Source: an uncultured Dokdonia sp. (GTDB taxonomy: Bacteria; Bacteroidota; Bacteroidia; Flavobacteriales; Flavobacteriaceae). Taken from it: a stretch of 64,000 nt of DNA. The position numbers and the translations under genes are program-made. Shown here in pieces: positions 14,361-23,608 of this stretch. The DNA lies in the NCBI RefSeq assembly GCF_947496725.1, contig NZ_CANMDS010000001.1, positions 744,001-808,000 of the forward strand, given 5' to 3'. The notes below the pieces were generated by a model, which did not search any database, was not told the origin of the DNA, and saw only the letters and a list, made by a program, of their open reading frames with translations. How positions within the stretch are numbered: position 1 is the stretch's first letter; the number at the start of each line of letters is the position of its first letter.

Positions 14361-16994
14361 ATGAGCATAGCGTCAAAATATGATTCTACACAGGTAGAAG
14401 ATAAGTGGTACAGCTACTGGATGGAGCATAATTATTTCCATTCTATACCAGATGATAGAGAACCATACACCATTGTAATCCCACCTCCTAACGTGACAGG
14501 TGTCTTACATATGGGACATATGCTTAACAACACGATACAAGACGTATTAATACGTCGTGCAAGATTACTAGGTAAAAATGCGTGCTGGGTACCTGGTACA
14601 GACCACGCATCTATTGCTACAGAGGCAAAGGTAGTTGCAAGACTTAAAGAGCAAGGCATCAAAAAATCTGACCTTACTCGGGAGGAATTTCTTGCCCACG
14701 CCTGGGAGTGGAAAGAAGAATATGGTGGCGTTATACTTGACCAACTTAAAAAACTAGGAGCCTCTTGCGACTGGGAGCGCACAGCCTTTACTATGGACCC
14801 AGCAATGTCTGAGTCTGTTATAAAAACATTTGTAGATCTTTATAATAAAGGATTGATATATCGCGGTTACCGTATGGTAAACTGGGATCCAGAAGCAAAA
14901 ACCACGCTTTCTGACGAGGAGGTAATACACGAAGAGCGACAAGGCTTACTCTATTACATAAATTATAAACTAGAAGGATCTGAGGAGTTATTAACAATAG
15001 CAACTACAAGACCAGAGACTATTTTTGGCGATACAGCGATTTGTATTAACCCAAATGACGAGCGATTCACACATCTTAAAGGGAAGAAAGCCATTGTACC
15101 TATAAGTGGTCGCGTGATTCCTATTATAGAAGATGAGTATGTAGATCTTGAGTTTGGTACAGGTTGCCTTAAGGTAACACCAGCACACGATGAGAATGAC
15201 AAGATGCTTGGTGACAAGCATAAGCTAGAAGTGATAGACATCTTTAATGATGACGCTTCTCTTAACAGTTTTGGGCTTCACTATGAAGGTCAAGATCGTT
15301 TTGTAGTGCGCAAGGCTATAAAAAAAGAACTTGAAGAACTGGGTGCTCTAGTAAAGACAGAAAACCACATTAATAAAGTAGGAACATCTGAGCGTACAAA
15401 GGCAGTAATAGAGCCTAGACTATCTGACCAGTGGTTCCTTAAAATGGAAGAGCTTGTAAAGCCTGCCATAAAAGCCGTACTTGAGACAGGAGATGTAAAG
15501 TTATTTCCTAAGAAGTTTGAAAACACCTACCGTCACTGGATGGAAAACATACGTGACTGGAACATTTCTCGCCAGTTATGGTGGGGACAGCAAATTCCTG
15601 CTTACTTCTATGGAGAAGGAAAGGAAGATTTTGTAGTTGCCGAATCTATTGAGGATGCTGTTACGCTTTCGCGAAAGCGTACCGGAAACGATTCCCTCAC
15701 TGCCGAAGATTTACGCCAAGACGAAGATGCTATGGACACTTGGTTCAGCTCTTGGTTATGGCCTATGAGTGTTTTTGACGGAGTGCGTAATCCAGATAAC
15801 GAGGAGTTTAACTACTACTACCCTACTAATGATCTTGTGACGGGACCAGATATTTTATTCTTCTGGGTAGCGCGTATGATCATAGCGGGATATGAGTACA
15901 CAGATAAAAGACCTTTCCAAAATGTTTACCTCACAGGTTTAGTACGTGACAAGCAGCGTCGCAAGATGTCTAAGTCACTAGGTAACTCACCAGATGCACT
16001 AGAACTCATTAAAGAATATGGAGCAGATGGTGTGCGCGTAGGACTATTATTAAGTAGTGCTGCCGGTAACGACCTTATGTTTGACGAAGATCTTCTTAAA
16101 CAAGGAAAAGGATTTATCAAGAAAAACTTGAGCGCCTTTAGCCTCATACAAGGATGGGAGATAGACGAGACTATCCCACAACCAGCACATAGTGCGCAAG
16201 GTATTGAGTGGTATACAAACCGTTTTAACCAAACACTTCTAGAGATAGAAGATCACTTCTCAAAGTACCGTATCTCAGACGCGCTTATGGCGAGTTACAA
16301 AGTGGTATGGAACGACTTCTGCGGGTGGTTACTAGAGATTATAAAACCAGCATACCAGCAACCTATAGATCGTAAGACCTACGATGCGGTAATTGCAGCT
16401 TTTGAAAATAACCTACGCATACTTCACCCATTTATCCCATTTGCATCTGAAGAGATCTGGCAGACGATTGCTACGCGTACTCCAGAAGAGGCTTTGATTA
16501 TCAATAAATGGCCAGAAGGTGGTGCGGTAAATGAAAAAATTATTGCAGATTTTGACTACGCCTCACAAGTGATTTCAGGTATACGAACTATTAGAAAAAG
16601 TAAAAACATCGCTTTTAAAGACGCTATAGAAGTGCACGTTCTAAGCAATGAAGAAGTTTCTAGTGATTACAATAGTATCATCTCAAAACTAGGTAATGTG
16701 AGTGAGATCGCTTTCGCGAAAGCGCCACTAGACGGAGCACTATCTTTTAGAGTAAAATCTAATGAGTACTTCATACCTCTTGCGGGAGCTATTGACGTAG
16801 AAGCCGAAGTTGCAAAAATTGAGGAAGAACTTAAATACACAAAAGGATTCTTAATGTCAGTTTCAAAAAAGCTATCTAATGAGCGCTTTGTAAGCAACGC
16901 ACCAGAGAAGGTGGTCGCTATCGAAAAACAAAAGATGGCAGATGCCGAAGCAAAAATAGAAGCGCTAGAAAAGCGACTGGCTAGTTTGTCTTAA
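14361..16994 (+). CDS. valS: Valyl-tRNA synthetase
   Basis: Charges tRNA-Val with valine. At 877 residues it is the usual bacterial length. The class I signatures PNVTGVLHMGHML (HIGH) and KMSKSLGNSPD (KMSKS) are intact; between them are the editing domain and WNISRQLWWGQQIPAY. A C-terminal coiled-coil arm (VEAEVAKIEEELKYTKGF onward) contacts the tRNA. Two chromosomal palindromes fall inside, read as TLSRKR (about residue 435) and AFAKA (about residue 783, before the coiled coil), both in variable positions. It is a single gene with its own promoter and terminator. Confidence 0.98.
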   Translation: MSIASKYDSTQVEDKWYSYWMEHNYFHSIPDDREPYTIVIPPPNVTGVLHMGHMLNNTIQDVLIRRARLLGKNACWVPGTDHASIATEAKVVARLKEQGIKKSDLTREEFLAHAWEWKEEYGGVILDQLKKLGASCDWERTAFTMDPAMSESVIKTFVDLYNKGLIYRGYRMVNWDPEAKTTLSDEEVIHEERQGLLYYINYKLEGSEELLTIATTRPETIFGDTAICINPNDERFTHLKGKKAIVPISGRVIPIIEDEYVDLEFGTGCLKVTPAHDENDKMLGDKHKLEVIDIFNDDASLNSFGLHYEGQDRFVVRKAIKKELEELGALVKTENHINKVGTSERTKAVIEPRLSDQWFLKMEELVKPAIKAVLETGDVKLFPKKFENTYRHWMENIRDWNISRQLWWGQQIPAYFYGEGKEDFVVAESIEDAVTLSRKRTGNDSLTAEDLRQDEDAMDTWFSSWLWPMSVFDGVRNPDNEEFNYYYPTNDLVTGPDILFFWVARMIIAGYEYTDKRPFQNVYLTGLVRDKQRRKMSKSLGNSPDALELIKEYGADGVRVGLLLSSAAGNDLMFDEDLLKQGKGFIKKNLSAFSLIQGWEIDETIPQPAHSAQGIEWYTNRFNQTLLEIEDHFSKYRISDALMASYKVVWNDFCGWLLEIIKPAYQQPIDRKTYDAVIAAFENNLRILHPFIPFASEEIWQTIATRTPEEALIINKWPEGGAVNEKIIADFDYASQVISGIRTIRKSKNIAFKDAIEVHVLSNEEVSSDYNSIISKLGNVSEIAFAKAPLDGALSFRVKSNEYFIPLAGAIDVEAEVAKIEEELKYTKGFLMSVSKKLSNERFVSNAPEKVVAIEKQKMADAEAKIEALEKRLASLS
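15664..15679. repeat. Chromosomal palindrome copy 7
   Basis: Exact core with a TTA left flank inside valS; the frame reads TLSRKR. Confidence 0.95.
16709..16724. repeat. Chromosomal palindrome copy 8
   Basis: Exact core, the second inside valS, 1,045 bp after copy 7 and read in a different frame (AFAKA). Confidence 0.95.
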
Positions 16995-17015
16995 TAGACT
17001 TACATATATCACATA

Positions 17016-17049
17016 AAAAAGGCGTCTAAAATTATTTAGACGCCTTTTT
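17016..17049. terminator. Bidirectional terminator between valS and the acyl-CoA-binding gene
   Basis: A 15-bp stem (AAAAAGGCGTCTAAA and its complement) with a 4-nt loop in the convergent gap; both strands end in T-runs. Confidence 0.88.
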
Positions 17050-17068
17050 ATTTATGTTATTTTTCTTG

Positions 17069-17329
17069 TTAAAGATACTTCTTTGCCGCTTCTACATAAG
17101 CCTCCATTGCCTCATCTTCCGTCATACCCTTTACCTGAAGTAGTGCGTTGATTTTAAAAGCACTCACAAGCTCGTGTTCACCTTCATTATGACTAAAGGT
17201 GTTCTTTTGCGTAGCTTGTTTGTAAAGCGCATAAAACTGCAGCAATACATCTGGCGGAAATTCTTGAGAAGAATTACTCACCCTACGGAAGGCATCTTCA
17301 AACTCTTTATGAAGTACCTTCTTATCCAT
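17069..17329 (-). CDS. Acyl-CoA-binding protein
   Basis: An 86-residue ACBP-fold protein: EFEDAFRRVSNSSQEFPPDVLLQFYALYKQAT and a C-terminal MTEDEAMEAYVEAAKKYL match the four-helix ACBP family that binds long-chain acyl-CoA in the cytoplasm. The usual internal motif (K-x-W-x-AW) is altered to SAFKINALLQVKGM. ACBPs are uncommon in bacteria. Its start overlaps the stop of psd by one base (TAATG), which ties it to phospholipid synthesis. Confidence 0.88.
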   Translation of the reverse strand: MDKKVLHKEFEDAFRRVSNSSQEFPPDVLLQFYALYKQATQKNTFSHNEGEHELVSAFKINALLQVKGMTEDEAMEAYVEAAKKYL

Positions 17330-17979
17330 TATATTGATGCTATTACCGATTGCGCTCCTTTTACTACTTGATTAAGCTCTACGTCTAATTTTGTCCCAAT
17401 AGGTAAATATAGATCTACACGAGAGCCAAAACGTATAAACCCACTATCTTCACCTTGCTGTACCATTTGCCCTTCTTCTGCATAATTAATAATACGCTTT
17501 GCTAGCGCACCAGCAATCTGACGATAAAGAACATCACCAAACTTTTCTGTACTTACCACCACGGTTGTACGCTCATTTTCTGTACTAGATTTAGGGTGCC
17601 AGGCTACAAGATATTTTCCTGGGTGGTATTTACTATATGCAATCTTTCCTCCAGATGGGTATCGTGTAACGTGCACATTAAGCGGCGACATAAACACAGA
17701 GACTTGAAGACGTTTATCCTTGAAGTATTCTGCTTCATACACCTCTTCTATTACAACCACCTTACCATCTACTGGTGATGTGATTACATTAGAATCTAAA
17801 GGCGCTGTACGATCTGGATTTCTAAAAAACTGAAGTATAAGATATAACAATACTCCGAGCACTAAAGCTATTATATAAAATAACCAGTTCTTCTCAAGAA
17901 ACTTATTTGCAAGCAAGATAAGGCCTGTAAAAATCACTAATGCTATTACAATAATCTTATATCCTTCTTTATGGAACAT
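17329..17979 (-). CDS. psd: Phosphatidylserine decarboxylase (short form)
   Basis: Converts phosphatidylserine to phosphatidylethanolamine using a self-made pyruvoyl group. The 216-residue protein has two N-terminal membrane segments, FRNPDRTAP, SPVDGKVVVIEE, FMSPLNVHVTRYP, and the cleavage site RFGSRVDLYLP, where the Ser becomes the pyruvoyl group. This is the short PSD-A type. ATG at 17979 is preferred; it overlaps the cdsA end by 11 bp. Confidence 0.95.
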   Translation of the reverse strand: MFHKEGYKIIVIALVIFTGLILLANKFLEKNWLFYIIALVLGVLLYLILQFFRNPDRTAPLDSNVITSPVDGKVVVIEEVYEAEYFKDKRLQVSVFMSPLNVHVTRYPSGGKIAYSKYHPGKYLVAWHPKSSTENERTTVVVSTEKFGDVLYRQIAGALAKRIINYAEEGQMVQQGEDSGFIRFGSRVDLYLPIGTKLDVELNQVVKGAQSVIASI

Positions 17980-18772
17980 AATCAAGTACAATTAAAAATA
18001 AGTATAAAAATGGTGCTGCAAATATGATACTATCTAACCTATCATATAATCCTCCGTGGCCAGGCATAATACGACCACTATCCTTCACTCCAGCCTGACG
18101 CTTAAGCTGTGATTGTATCAAATCTCCTAAGGTTCCAAAAACCGAAGTCACTAGAGCAATAGTAATCCACAACTTTAAACTTAGTAAGTCTGTAAAATAA
18201 TAAAATAACAAACTCGCTAAGCAGCAAAACACAAGACCACCTACAAATCCCTCTATAGTCTTTTTAGGTGATATGCGCTCTAAGAGTTTGTGCTTACCAA
18301 TACTCTTACCCACAATAAATGCAAAGGTATCGTTTATCCAGATTAAAGCAAAAACGCTTGCCACAAGAAGTGACGTATACTCTCCTCTATACGACGGTAA
18401 TAATATGGTAAAAACCACACCACCCACGATATAAAATATAGTGTAAGCATACTTCTGAGAAACCGTAATATAACGCTCTGATGGGCGTATAAGGTTTTTA
18501 ATGAGGTATAAGTTAACTGTGATAGTAAGCGCTAAAAATATAAGTGTTGCGAGCCTATCTAGTTTGAAATAACAAAAGACAGCTACACAAGCAAAAAGAA
18601 AAACATATGACAACAATGACTTAATACCCACAAGTTTTAAAAACTCAAATAGCACCACTACACCCAAACCTAAAAATACTAGGAGATAGGTGGTTTCTAA
18701 TGAAAAAATAGCTAACAGTAACAGGGTGACATAAAGTAGCCCTGAGAGCGCTCGGATTAAAACTTCTCGCAT
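17969..18772 (-). CDS. cdsA: Phosphatidate cytidylyltransferase
   Basis: Makes CDP-diacylglycerol, the common precursor of phospholipids, in the inner membrane. The 267-residue protein has about eight membrane segments and the full family signature near its C-terminus (SQLKRQAGVKDSGRIMPGHG, then GLYDRLD). It sits between the LUD-domain gene and psd, so two steps of phosphatidylethanolamine synthesis share one operon. Confidence 0.96.
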   Translation of the reverse strand: MREVLIRALSGLLYVTLLLLAIFSLETTYLLVFLGLGVVVLFEFLKLVGIKSLLSYVFLFACVAVFCYFKLDRLATLIFLALTITVNLYLIKNLIRPSERYITVSQKYAYTIFYIVGGVVFTILLPSYRGEYTSLLVASVFALIWINDTFAFIVGKSIGKHKLLERISPKKTIEGFVGGLVFCCLASLLFYYFTDLLSLKLWITIALVTSVFGTLGDLIQSQLKRQAGVKDSGRIMPGHGGLYDRLDSIIFAAPFLYLFLIVLDYVP

Positions 18773-18773
18773 A

Positions 18774-19388
18774 CTAAAGATCTTCTAGCAAGAGTAGATA
18801 TACATTTTTTGTACTACTACCATAGGTCATAAAATTCTTATCATTTCCTTTACTCTGAAAGTTTTTGATAGTAGTGATATTAGTAGGTATACCTCCTGCA
18901 TTTCTGTTTTTTATGAGGCGTAATCCTTCACCTATAGTATTTACAATCTGGCTAGTTGTTCCAAAGACGATTACATCTTTTGGCAAATCGTGGAGTTTAA
19001 GTTCTTTAAGTTGTTTTGAACAAACTAATAAAGAACCATCATTTGCCACTAAACTCTCGCAAGTGGTCAAGAAGAATGAAGCCTCTCTATCTGTACCAAA
19101 ATCCAAATTATAACCACCAAAAGCTTTCTTTAAATTACTATCTGTACAAAAGACATTACTTTCATACCAATCGTTTTCTAAAAGAATATTGTCAAAATTA
19201 TCATTAATCTCCTCTCTATTAAGTGCATACAAAAATCGCCCTCCGTTAAGAATAAAGTTTTTTGTAAAACGCTCGTCTGCAGGAGTGTCTATGTCTGGCA
19301 TATACTTACTGCGCGCTTCCTCTTCTTTATTCTGACGGGGGTTGTCAACGTTTGATGTACTTCCGAAGATTTTTCTAAATAGACTCAT
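18774..19388 (-). CDS. LUD-domain protein (LutC/YkgG-like)
   Basis: A 204-residue cytoplasmic protein with an LUD fold: NYDLDFGTDREASFF-like region, LVCSKQLKELKLHDLPKDVIVFG, and GIPTNITTIKNFQ. In other bacteria LutC acts in lactate oxidation with LutA and LutB, but neither partner is here, and Flavobacteria often have such a stand-alone gene beside ftsH and cdsA. The role is unknown. It ends one base before the cdsA start. Confidence 0.75.
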   Translation of the reverse strand: MSLFRKIFGSTSNVDNPRQNKEEEARSKYMPDIDTPADERFTKNFILNGGRFLYALNREEINDNFDNILLENDWYESNVFCTDSNLKKAFGGYNLDFGTDREASFFLTTCESLVANDGSLLVCSKQLKELKLHDLPKDVIVFGTTSQIVNTIGEGLRLIKNRNAGGIPTNITTIKNFQSKGNDKNFMTYGSSTKNVYLLLLEDL

Positions 19389-19430
19389 CTATAGGTTTTC
19401 TCAACTCTTTTGGTGTAATAGTCAAATATA

Positions 19431-19470
19431 AAAAATCTTGACTGAACCTTTGGCGCAATCAAGATTTTTT
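19431..19470 (-). terminator. Terminator of ftsH
   Basis: An 11-bp stem (AAAAATCTTGA/TCAAGATTTTT) with a 17-nt loop lies 33 bp past the ftsH stop; the minus strand ends in T residues. Confidence 0.7.
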
Positions 19471-19502
19471 GACTTTTATAGTTAAAGAACGTGTCTAGCT
19501 CT

Positions 19503-21458
19503 TTAAACTACAGGTTCTACTTCGTCTTCTATTTTCCCGAAAGGGCGTTCTCCAAAAATATCTTCAAGATTATCCTTAAAGATTACCTCTTTTTCTAGCA
19601 ATAACTCTGCTAATTGAGTGAGTTTGTCCTTTTCATTTGTAAGCAGGTCTATAGCGCGTTGATATTGTTCCTCTATAATATTTGAGATTTCTTTATCAAT
19701 AAGCTCTGCTGTTTGCTCACTATATGGTTTTGTAAACCCATTATCAGACTGCCCAGTAGAATCGTAATAAGTAAGGTTACCTACTTTATCATTAAGACCG
19801 TAAACTGTCACCATCATTCTGGCTTGCTTTGTAACTTTTTCAAGATCACTAAGAGCACCAGTAGATATTTTATTAAAAATCACTTTTTCTGCTGCACGAC
19901 CACCTAAAGCTGCACACATCTCATCTAGCATTTGCTCTGGACGTACGATTAAGCGCTCTTCTGGAAGATACCAAGCTGCTCCAAGAGATTGCCCTCTAGG
20001 GACAATTGTCACTTTTACAAGCGGCGCTGCGTGCTCAAGCATCCAGCTCACTGTTGCGTGTCCAGCTTCGTGAAATGCAATAGCACGTTTCTCATCTGGA
20101 GTGATTATTTTATTTTTCTTCTCGAGACCACCTACAATACGATCTACTGCATCTAAGAAGTCTTGTTTACCTACTGCCTTCTTGCTTTTACGAGCAGCGA
20201 TAAGTGCTGCCTCGTTACACATATTTGCAATATCTGCACCAGAGAAACCTGGTGTTTGCTTTGCAAGAAAATCTACATCAAGCTCTTCATCAACCTTTTT
20301 GAGTGGACGAAGGTGTACTTCAAAAATTTCTTTACGCTCACGTACATCTGGAAGATCTACATAAATCTGTCTATCAAAACGACCTGCACGCATAAGTGCT
20401 TTATCTAATACATCCGCCCTGTTTGTTGCAGCGAGTACAATCACATTTGTGTTTGTACCAAAACCGTCCATCTCAGTAAGAAGTTGGTTAAGTGTGTTCT
20501 CACGCTCATCATTACCTCCAGAAAAATTATTCTTTCCACGAGCACGACCTATTGCATCTATCTCATCTATAAAAATAATAGCTGGTGATTTTTCTTTGGC
20601 TTGTTTAAAGAGATCACGTACACGTGATGCCCCTACACCTACAAACATCTCTACAAAGTCAGAACCTGATAGTGAGAAAAATGGCACTTTTGCCTCTCCT
20701 GCTACTGCTTTTGCCAGCAAAGTCTTACCAGTACCTGGTTGCCCTACAAGCAATGCTCCTTTAGGAATTTTACCACCTAAGCTTGTATACTTTTCTGGAT
20801 TTTTTAAGAAATCTACAATCTCTTGTATTTCTTCTTTTGCACCTTCAAGACCTGCTACATCCTTAAATGTAGTTTTAATATCTGTTTTCTCATCAAAGAG
20901 TTTTGCCTTAGACTTCCCTATGTTAAAGATTTGACCTCCTGGGCCTCCTCCTCCTCCAGAAGACATACGACGCATAATGAAAATCCACAACCCAATGATT
21001 AAGATAAATGGTAAGAAGCTAGCAAGTAAACCCCACATATCTCCCTCAGTCTCGTATGACACACGTGTATCAAGACTGTTTGTATCTATAATCTCATTTA
21101 TATCATTTTCAAAGTTTTGAAGATCCCCTATCTCAAAGCGATAGTCTGGCGCTCCTGCTGCTGGCTTAAAGAATCCAGTACCACGCCCTTTGTTATGAAC
21201 TTCTTTAGACTCTGCTTCCTTAGTTAAATAAACTTTTACAGAATTTTTATTTACAATTTCTACACGCTCTACATCACCATCTTGTAGGTATTGCTCAAAT
21301 TGATATAAAGATGTCTTTTTTGCCTCACCTATACCAGTGCTACCTGTAAGCATACTTATAGCAATAAAAATCACTACGATAAGACCATAAATCCAGTATG
21401 AACTAAATTTAGGTTTATTTGGCGGCGTGCCGCTATTTTTCTTTTCTTCTTTAGCCAT
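19503..21458 (-). CDS. ftsH: ATP-dependent zinc metalloprotease FtsH
   Basis: A membrane-anchored AAA+ protease that degrades misfolded and regulatory proteins, including LPS-synthesis enzymes in other bacteria. Its 651 residues show two N-terminal membrane segments, Walker A GQPGTGKT at 239-246, Walker [12 protein letters not shown], the second region of homology, and the zinc site HEAGH at 463-467. The periplasmic domain contains a stretch ([20 protein letters not shown]) of the kind seen in Bacteroidetes FtsH. It follows rsfS by 10 bp and is probably co-transcribed with it. Confidence 0.98.
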   Translation of the reverse strand: MAKEEKKNSGTPPNKPKFSSYWIYGLIVVIFIAISMLTGSTGIGEAKKTSLYQFEQYLQDGDVERVEIVNKNSVKVYLTKEAESKEVHNKGRGTGFFKPAAGAPDYRFEIGDLQNFENDINEIIDTNSLDTRVSYETEGDMWGLLASFLPFILIIGLWIFIMRRMSSGGGGGPGGQIFNIGKSKAKLFDEKTDIKTTFKDVAGLEGAKEEIQEIVDFLKNPEKYTSLGGKIPKGALLVGQPGTGKTLLAKAVAGEAKVPFFSLSGSDFVEMFVGVGASRVRDLFKQAKEKSPAIIFIDEIDAIGRARGKNNFSGGNDERENTLNQLLTEMDGFGTNTNVIVLAATNRADVLDKALMRAGRFDRQIYVDLPDVRERKEIFEVHLRPLKKVDEELDVDFLAKQTPGFSGADIANMCNEAALIAARKSKKAVGKQDFLDAVDRIVGGLEKKNKIITPDEKRAIAFHEAGHATVSWMLEHAAPLVKVTIVPRGQSLGAAWYLPEERLIVRPEQMLDEMCAALGGRAAEKVIFNKISTGALSDLEKVTKQARMMVTVYGLNDKVGNLTYYDSTGQSDNGFTKPYSEQTAELIDKEISNIIEEQYQRAIDLLTNEKDKLTQLAELLLEKEVIFKDNLEDIFGERPFGKIEDEVEPVV

Positions 21459-21468
21459 TTAATAATTT

Positions 21469-21840
21469 TTAGTAATTGGATGGGATTGAAGTAATCTTTG
21501 CATCTCCCCAGAGGCTTTCTATATCATAAAACTCACGAATGTGTTTTTGAAATACGTGCACAACTACGTTTACGTAATCCATAAGTACCCACTCTTGGTT
21601 TTCTGTACCCTCTATGTGCCACGCTTTTTCTTGCAGGGCTTTACTTGCAGTTTTTTGTATAGAGCTTACTATCGCCCCTACTTGCGTGTTTGAAGTACCG
21701 TCACAAATGATAAAATAATCACAAACCGTATTTTCTATCTCTCTAAGATCTAGTATATCAATATTTTGACCTTTCACATCTTCAATTCCCTCAACAATTT
21801 TCGCTATCAATTGATCTGTGTTCTTTTCCTTATTTGCCAT
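21469..21840 (-). CDS. rsfS: Ribosomal silencing factor RsfS
   Basis: Binds L14 on the large ribosomal subunit and blocks subunit joining when nutrients are low. The 123 residues contain the family core DILDLREIENTVCDYFIICDGTSNTQVGAI and the WHIEGTENQEWVLMDYVNVVVHVF motif. ATG at 21840 (MANKEKNTDQ) is chosen over an upstream in-frame start at 21861, because two promoter boxes lie at 21859-21877. Confidence 0.95.
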   Translation of the reverse strand: MANKEKNTDQLIAKIVEGIEDVKGQNIDILDLREIENTVCDYFIICDGTSNTQVGAIVSSIQKTASKALQEKAWHIEGTENQEWVLMDYVNVVVHVFQKHIREFYDIESLWGDAKITSIPSNY

Positions 21841-21858
21841 TAAATTCTTTAATTTACA

Positions 21859-21877
21859 CAAAGTTATTACAAATTTA
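21859..21877 (-). promoter_or_regulatory. Two tandem -7 boxes for rsfS-ftsH
   Basis: The minus strand carries TAAATTTG (21870-21877) and TAACTTTG (21859-21866), both matches to TAnnTTTG, 18 and 29 bp before the rsfS ATG. The operon may have two start sites. Confidence 0.55.
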
Positions 21878-21923
21878 CATTACTCTGCGGTCTTAACACA
21901 AGTTTAGACTAGGTGTTTTCCAT

Positions 21924-22655
21924 ATGCGCATAGACAAACTCCATACCATCGACTCTACAAACAGTTACCTCAAACGTATTTCTAAAGAAGAAGATGCGCA
22001 AGAAGACATCGTGGTATGGGCGCTTGAGCAAACTGCCGGAAGAGGCCAAATGGGCACCACCTGGAGCGCAGAAAGCGGTAAAAACCTAACCTTCAGCGTT
22101 TTTAGAAAAGTAAAGCGCATTACAATAAGTGAGCAATTTTATGCACTTATGGCAGCTTCACTAGCTGTAAAAGATGTGCTTTCAAAACTTTTGATTAAAA
22201 ATGTACGTGTCAAGTGGCCTAACGACATATTGACAGATAACGACAAAATATGTGGTATTCTCATAGAGAGTGTCATAAAAAGAGGAAAACTAGATGCTAT
22301 GATTCTAGGTGTGGGTCTTAATGTAAATCAAACCGAATGGAAAGACACGCCTAGAGCAACCAGCATAAAAGCAAGAACTGGGATACACTTTGATCTAGAA
22401 GAAATCTTATCTATGCTCCTCACCCAGTTTCACCATTATGTAGATTTACTCATAAAAGGAGAATTTGAAACTATAAAAAGGGACTACGAGGCACATCTCT
22501 TCAAAAAAGACAAACCTGCTACATTTATAGCTTCAGATGGCACACAATTTGTCGGTATCATAAAAGGAGTTTCTGAGACCGGTAAGTTAATTTTACTCCA
22601 AGAAGATGAAGTTGTAAATGAGTATGATTTAAAAGAAATACAGTTACTGTATTAG
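21924..22655 (+). CDS. birA: Biotin-[acetyl-CoA carboxylase] ligase
   Basis: Attaches biotin to the AccB carrier protein. The 243-residue protein is the short form without the DNA-binding repressor domain. It shows STNSYLK, the biotinyl-AMP loop QTAGRGQMGTTW, KWPNDI and the C-terminal SH3-like domain. Copy 9 of the palindrome starts 5 bp after its stop. Confidence 0.95.
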   Translation: MRIDKLHTIDSTNSYLKRISKEEDAQEDIVVWALEQTAGRGQMGTTWSAESGKNLTFSVFRKVKRITISEQFYALMAASLAVKDVLSKLLIKNVRVKWPNDILTDNDKICGILIESVIKRGKLDAMILGVGLNVNQTEWKDTPRATSIKARTGIHFDLEEILSMLLTQFHHYVDLLIKGEFETIKRDYEAHLFKKDKPATFIASDGTQFVGIIKGVSETGKLILLQEDEVVNEYDLKEIQLLY

Positions 22656-22660
22656 TATTG

Positions 22661-22676
22661 CGCTTTCGCGAAAGCG
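22661..22676. repeat. Chromosomal palindrome copy 9
   Basis: Exact core, 5 bp after the birA stop and upstream of the lipA promoter. Confidence 0.95.
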
Positions 22677-22701
22677 TAACACCTCTCATTTCTTTATTTA
22701 C

Positions 22702-22709
22702 TATCTTTG
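22702..22709 (+). promoter_or_regulatory. lipA -7 box
   Basis: TATCTTTG, 19 bp before the lipA ATG. Confidence 0.6.
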
Positions 22710-22728
22710 TAACGCTTGAAAAAATGCT

Positions 22729-23604
22729 ATGCAAGAAGAACTAACAATTAGAAAACCAGAGCGAGTTGCAAAGCCAAAATGGCTACGAGTAAAACTCCCT
22801 ACAGGTAAGAAATATACAGATCTACGTAGTCTTGTAGATAAATACAGTCTTAATACCATTTGTACATCTGGAAGCTGCCCAAATATGGGTGAGTGCTGGA
22901 GTGAGGGTACCGCGACCTTTATGATTTTAGGTAATGTATGTACACGCTCTTGTGGTTTTTGTGGTGTAAAAACTGGAAGACCAGAGCAAGTAGATTGGGA
23001 AGAGCCAGAAAAAGTGGCTCGTTCTATAAAACTTATGGACATCAAACACGCGGTAATTACGTCTGTAGACCGTGATGATATAAAAGATATGGGTACCATA
23101 ATCTGGGCAGAAACTGTGCAGGCTATAAGACGTATGAACCCTAACACAACACTTGAGACTTTAATTCCAGATTTTCAAGGAAGAGAAGATTTACTTGACA
23201 GAATTGTGCAAGTAGCTCCAGAGGTGGTGTCACATAATATGGAGACGGTAAAACGTCTTACACGTGAGGTACGTATACAGGCCAAATATGAGCGCAGTCT
23301 AGGTGTATTAAAATATCTTAAAGATAGTGGCATAAAAAGAACTAAGTCTGGTATTATGCTAGGCCTAGGAGAAACTGAAGAAGAGGTGATACAAACACTC
23401 AAAGACCTGCGTGCTGTAAATCTTGATATTGTAACCATAGGTCAATATCTTCAACCTTCAAAAAAACACCTCCCAGTAAAGCAATTTATTACTCCAGACC
23501 AGTTTCAGAAATACGAAAAAATAGGTCTAGAGATGGGATTCCGTCACGTAGAGAGTGGTGCTTTAGTGCGCTCATCATACAAGGCTCAGAAACACCTTAC
23601 CTAG
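22729..23604 (+). CDS. lipA: Lipoyl synthase
   Basis: A radical-SAM enzyme that inserts two sulfurs into octanoyl groups on lipoyl domains. The 291-residue protein has both clusters: the auxiliary C45, C50, C56 (CX4CX5C) and the SAM C71, C75, C78 (CX3CX2C). The C-terminal RSSYKAQ contains the conserved Ser. It has its own promoter and is followed after 4 bp by gap. Confidence 0.97.
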   Translation: MQEELTIRKPERVAKPKWLRVKLPTGKKYTDLRSLVDKYSLNTICTSGSCPNMGECWSEGTATFMILGNVCTRSCGFCGVKTGRPEQVDWEEPEKVARSIKLMDIKHAVITSVDRDDIKDMGTIIWAETVQAIRRMNPNTTLETLIPDFQGREDLLDRIVQVAPEVVSHNMETVKRLTREVRIQAKYERSLGVLKYLKDSGIKRTKSGIMLGLGETEEEVIQTLKDLRAVNLDIVTIGQYLQPSKKHLPVKQFITPDQFQKYEKIGLEMGFRHVESGALVRSSYKAQKHLT

Positions 23605-23608
23605 ATTT

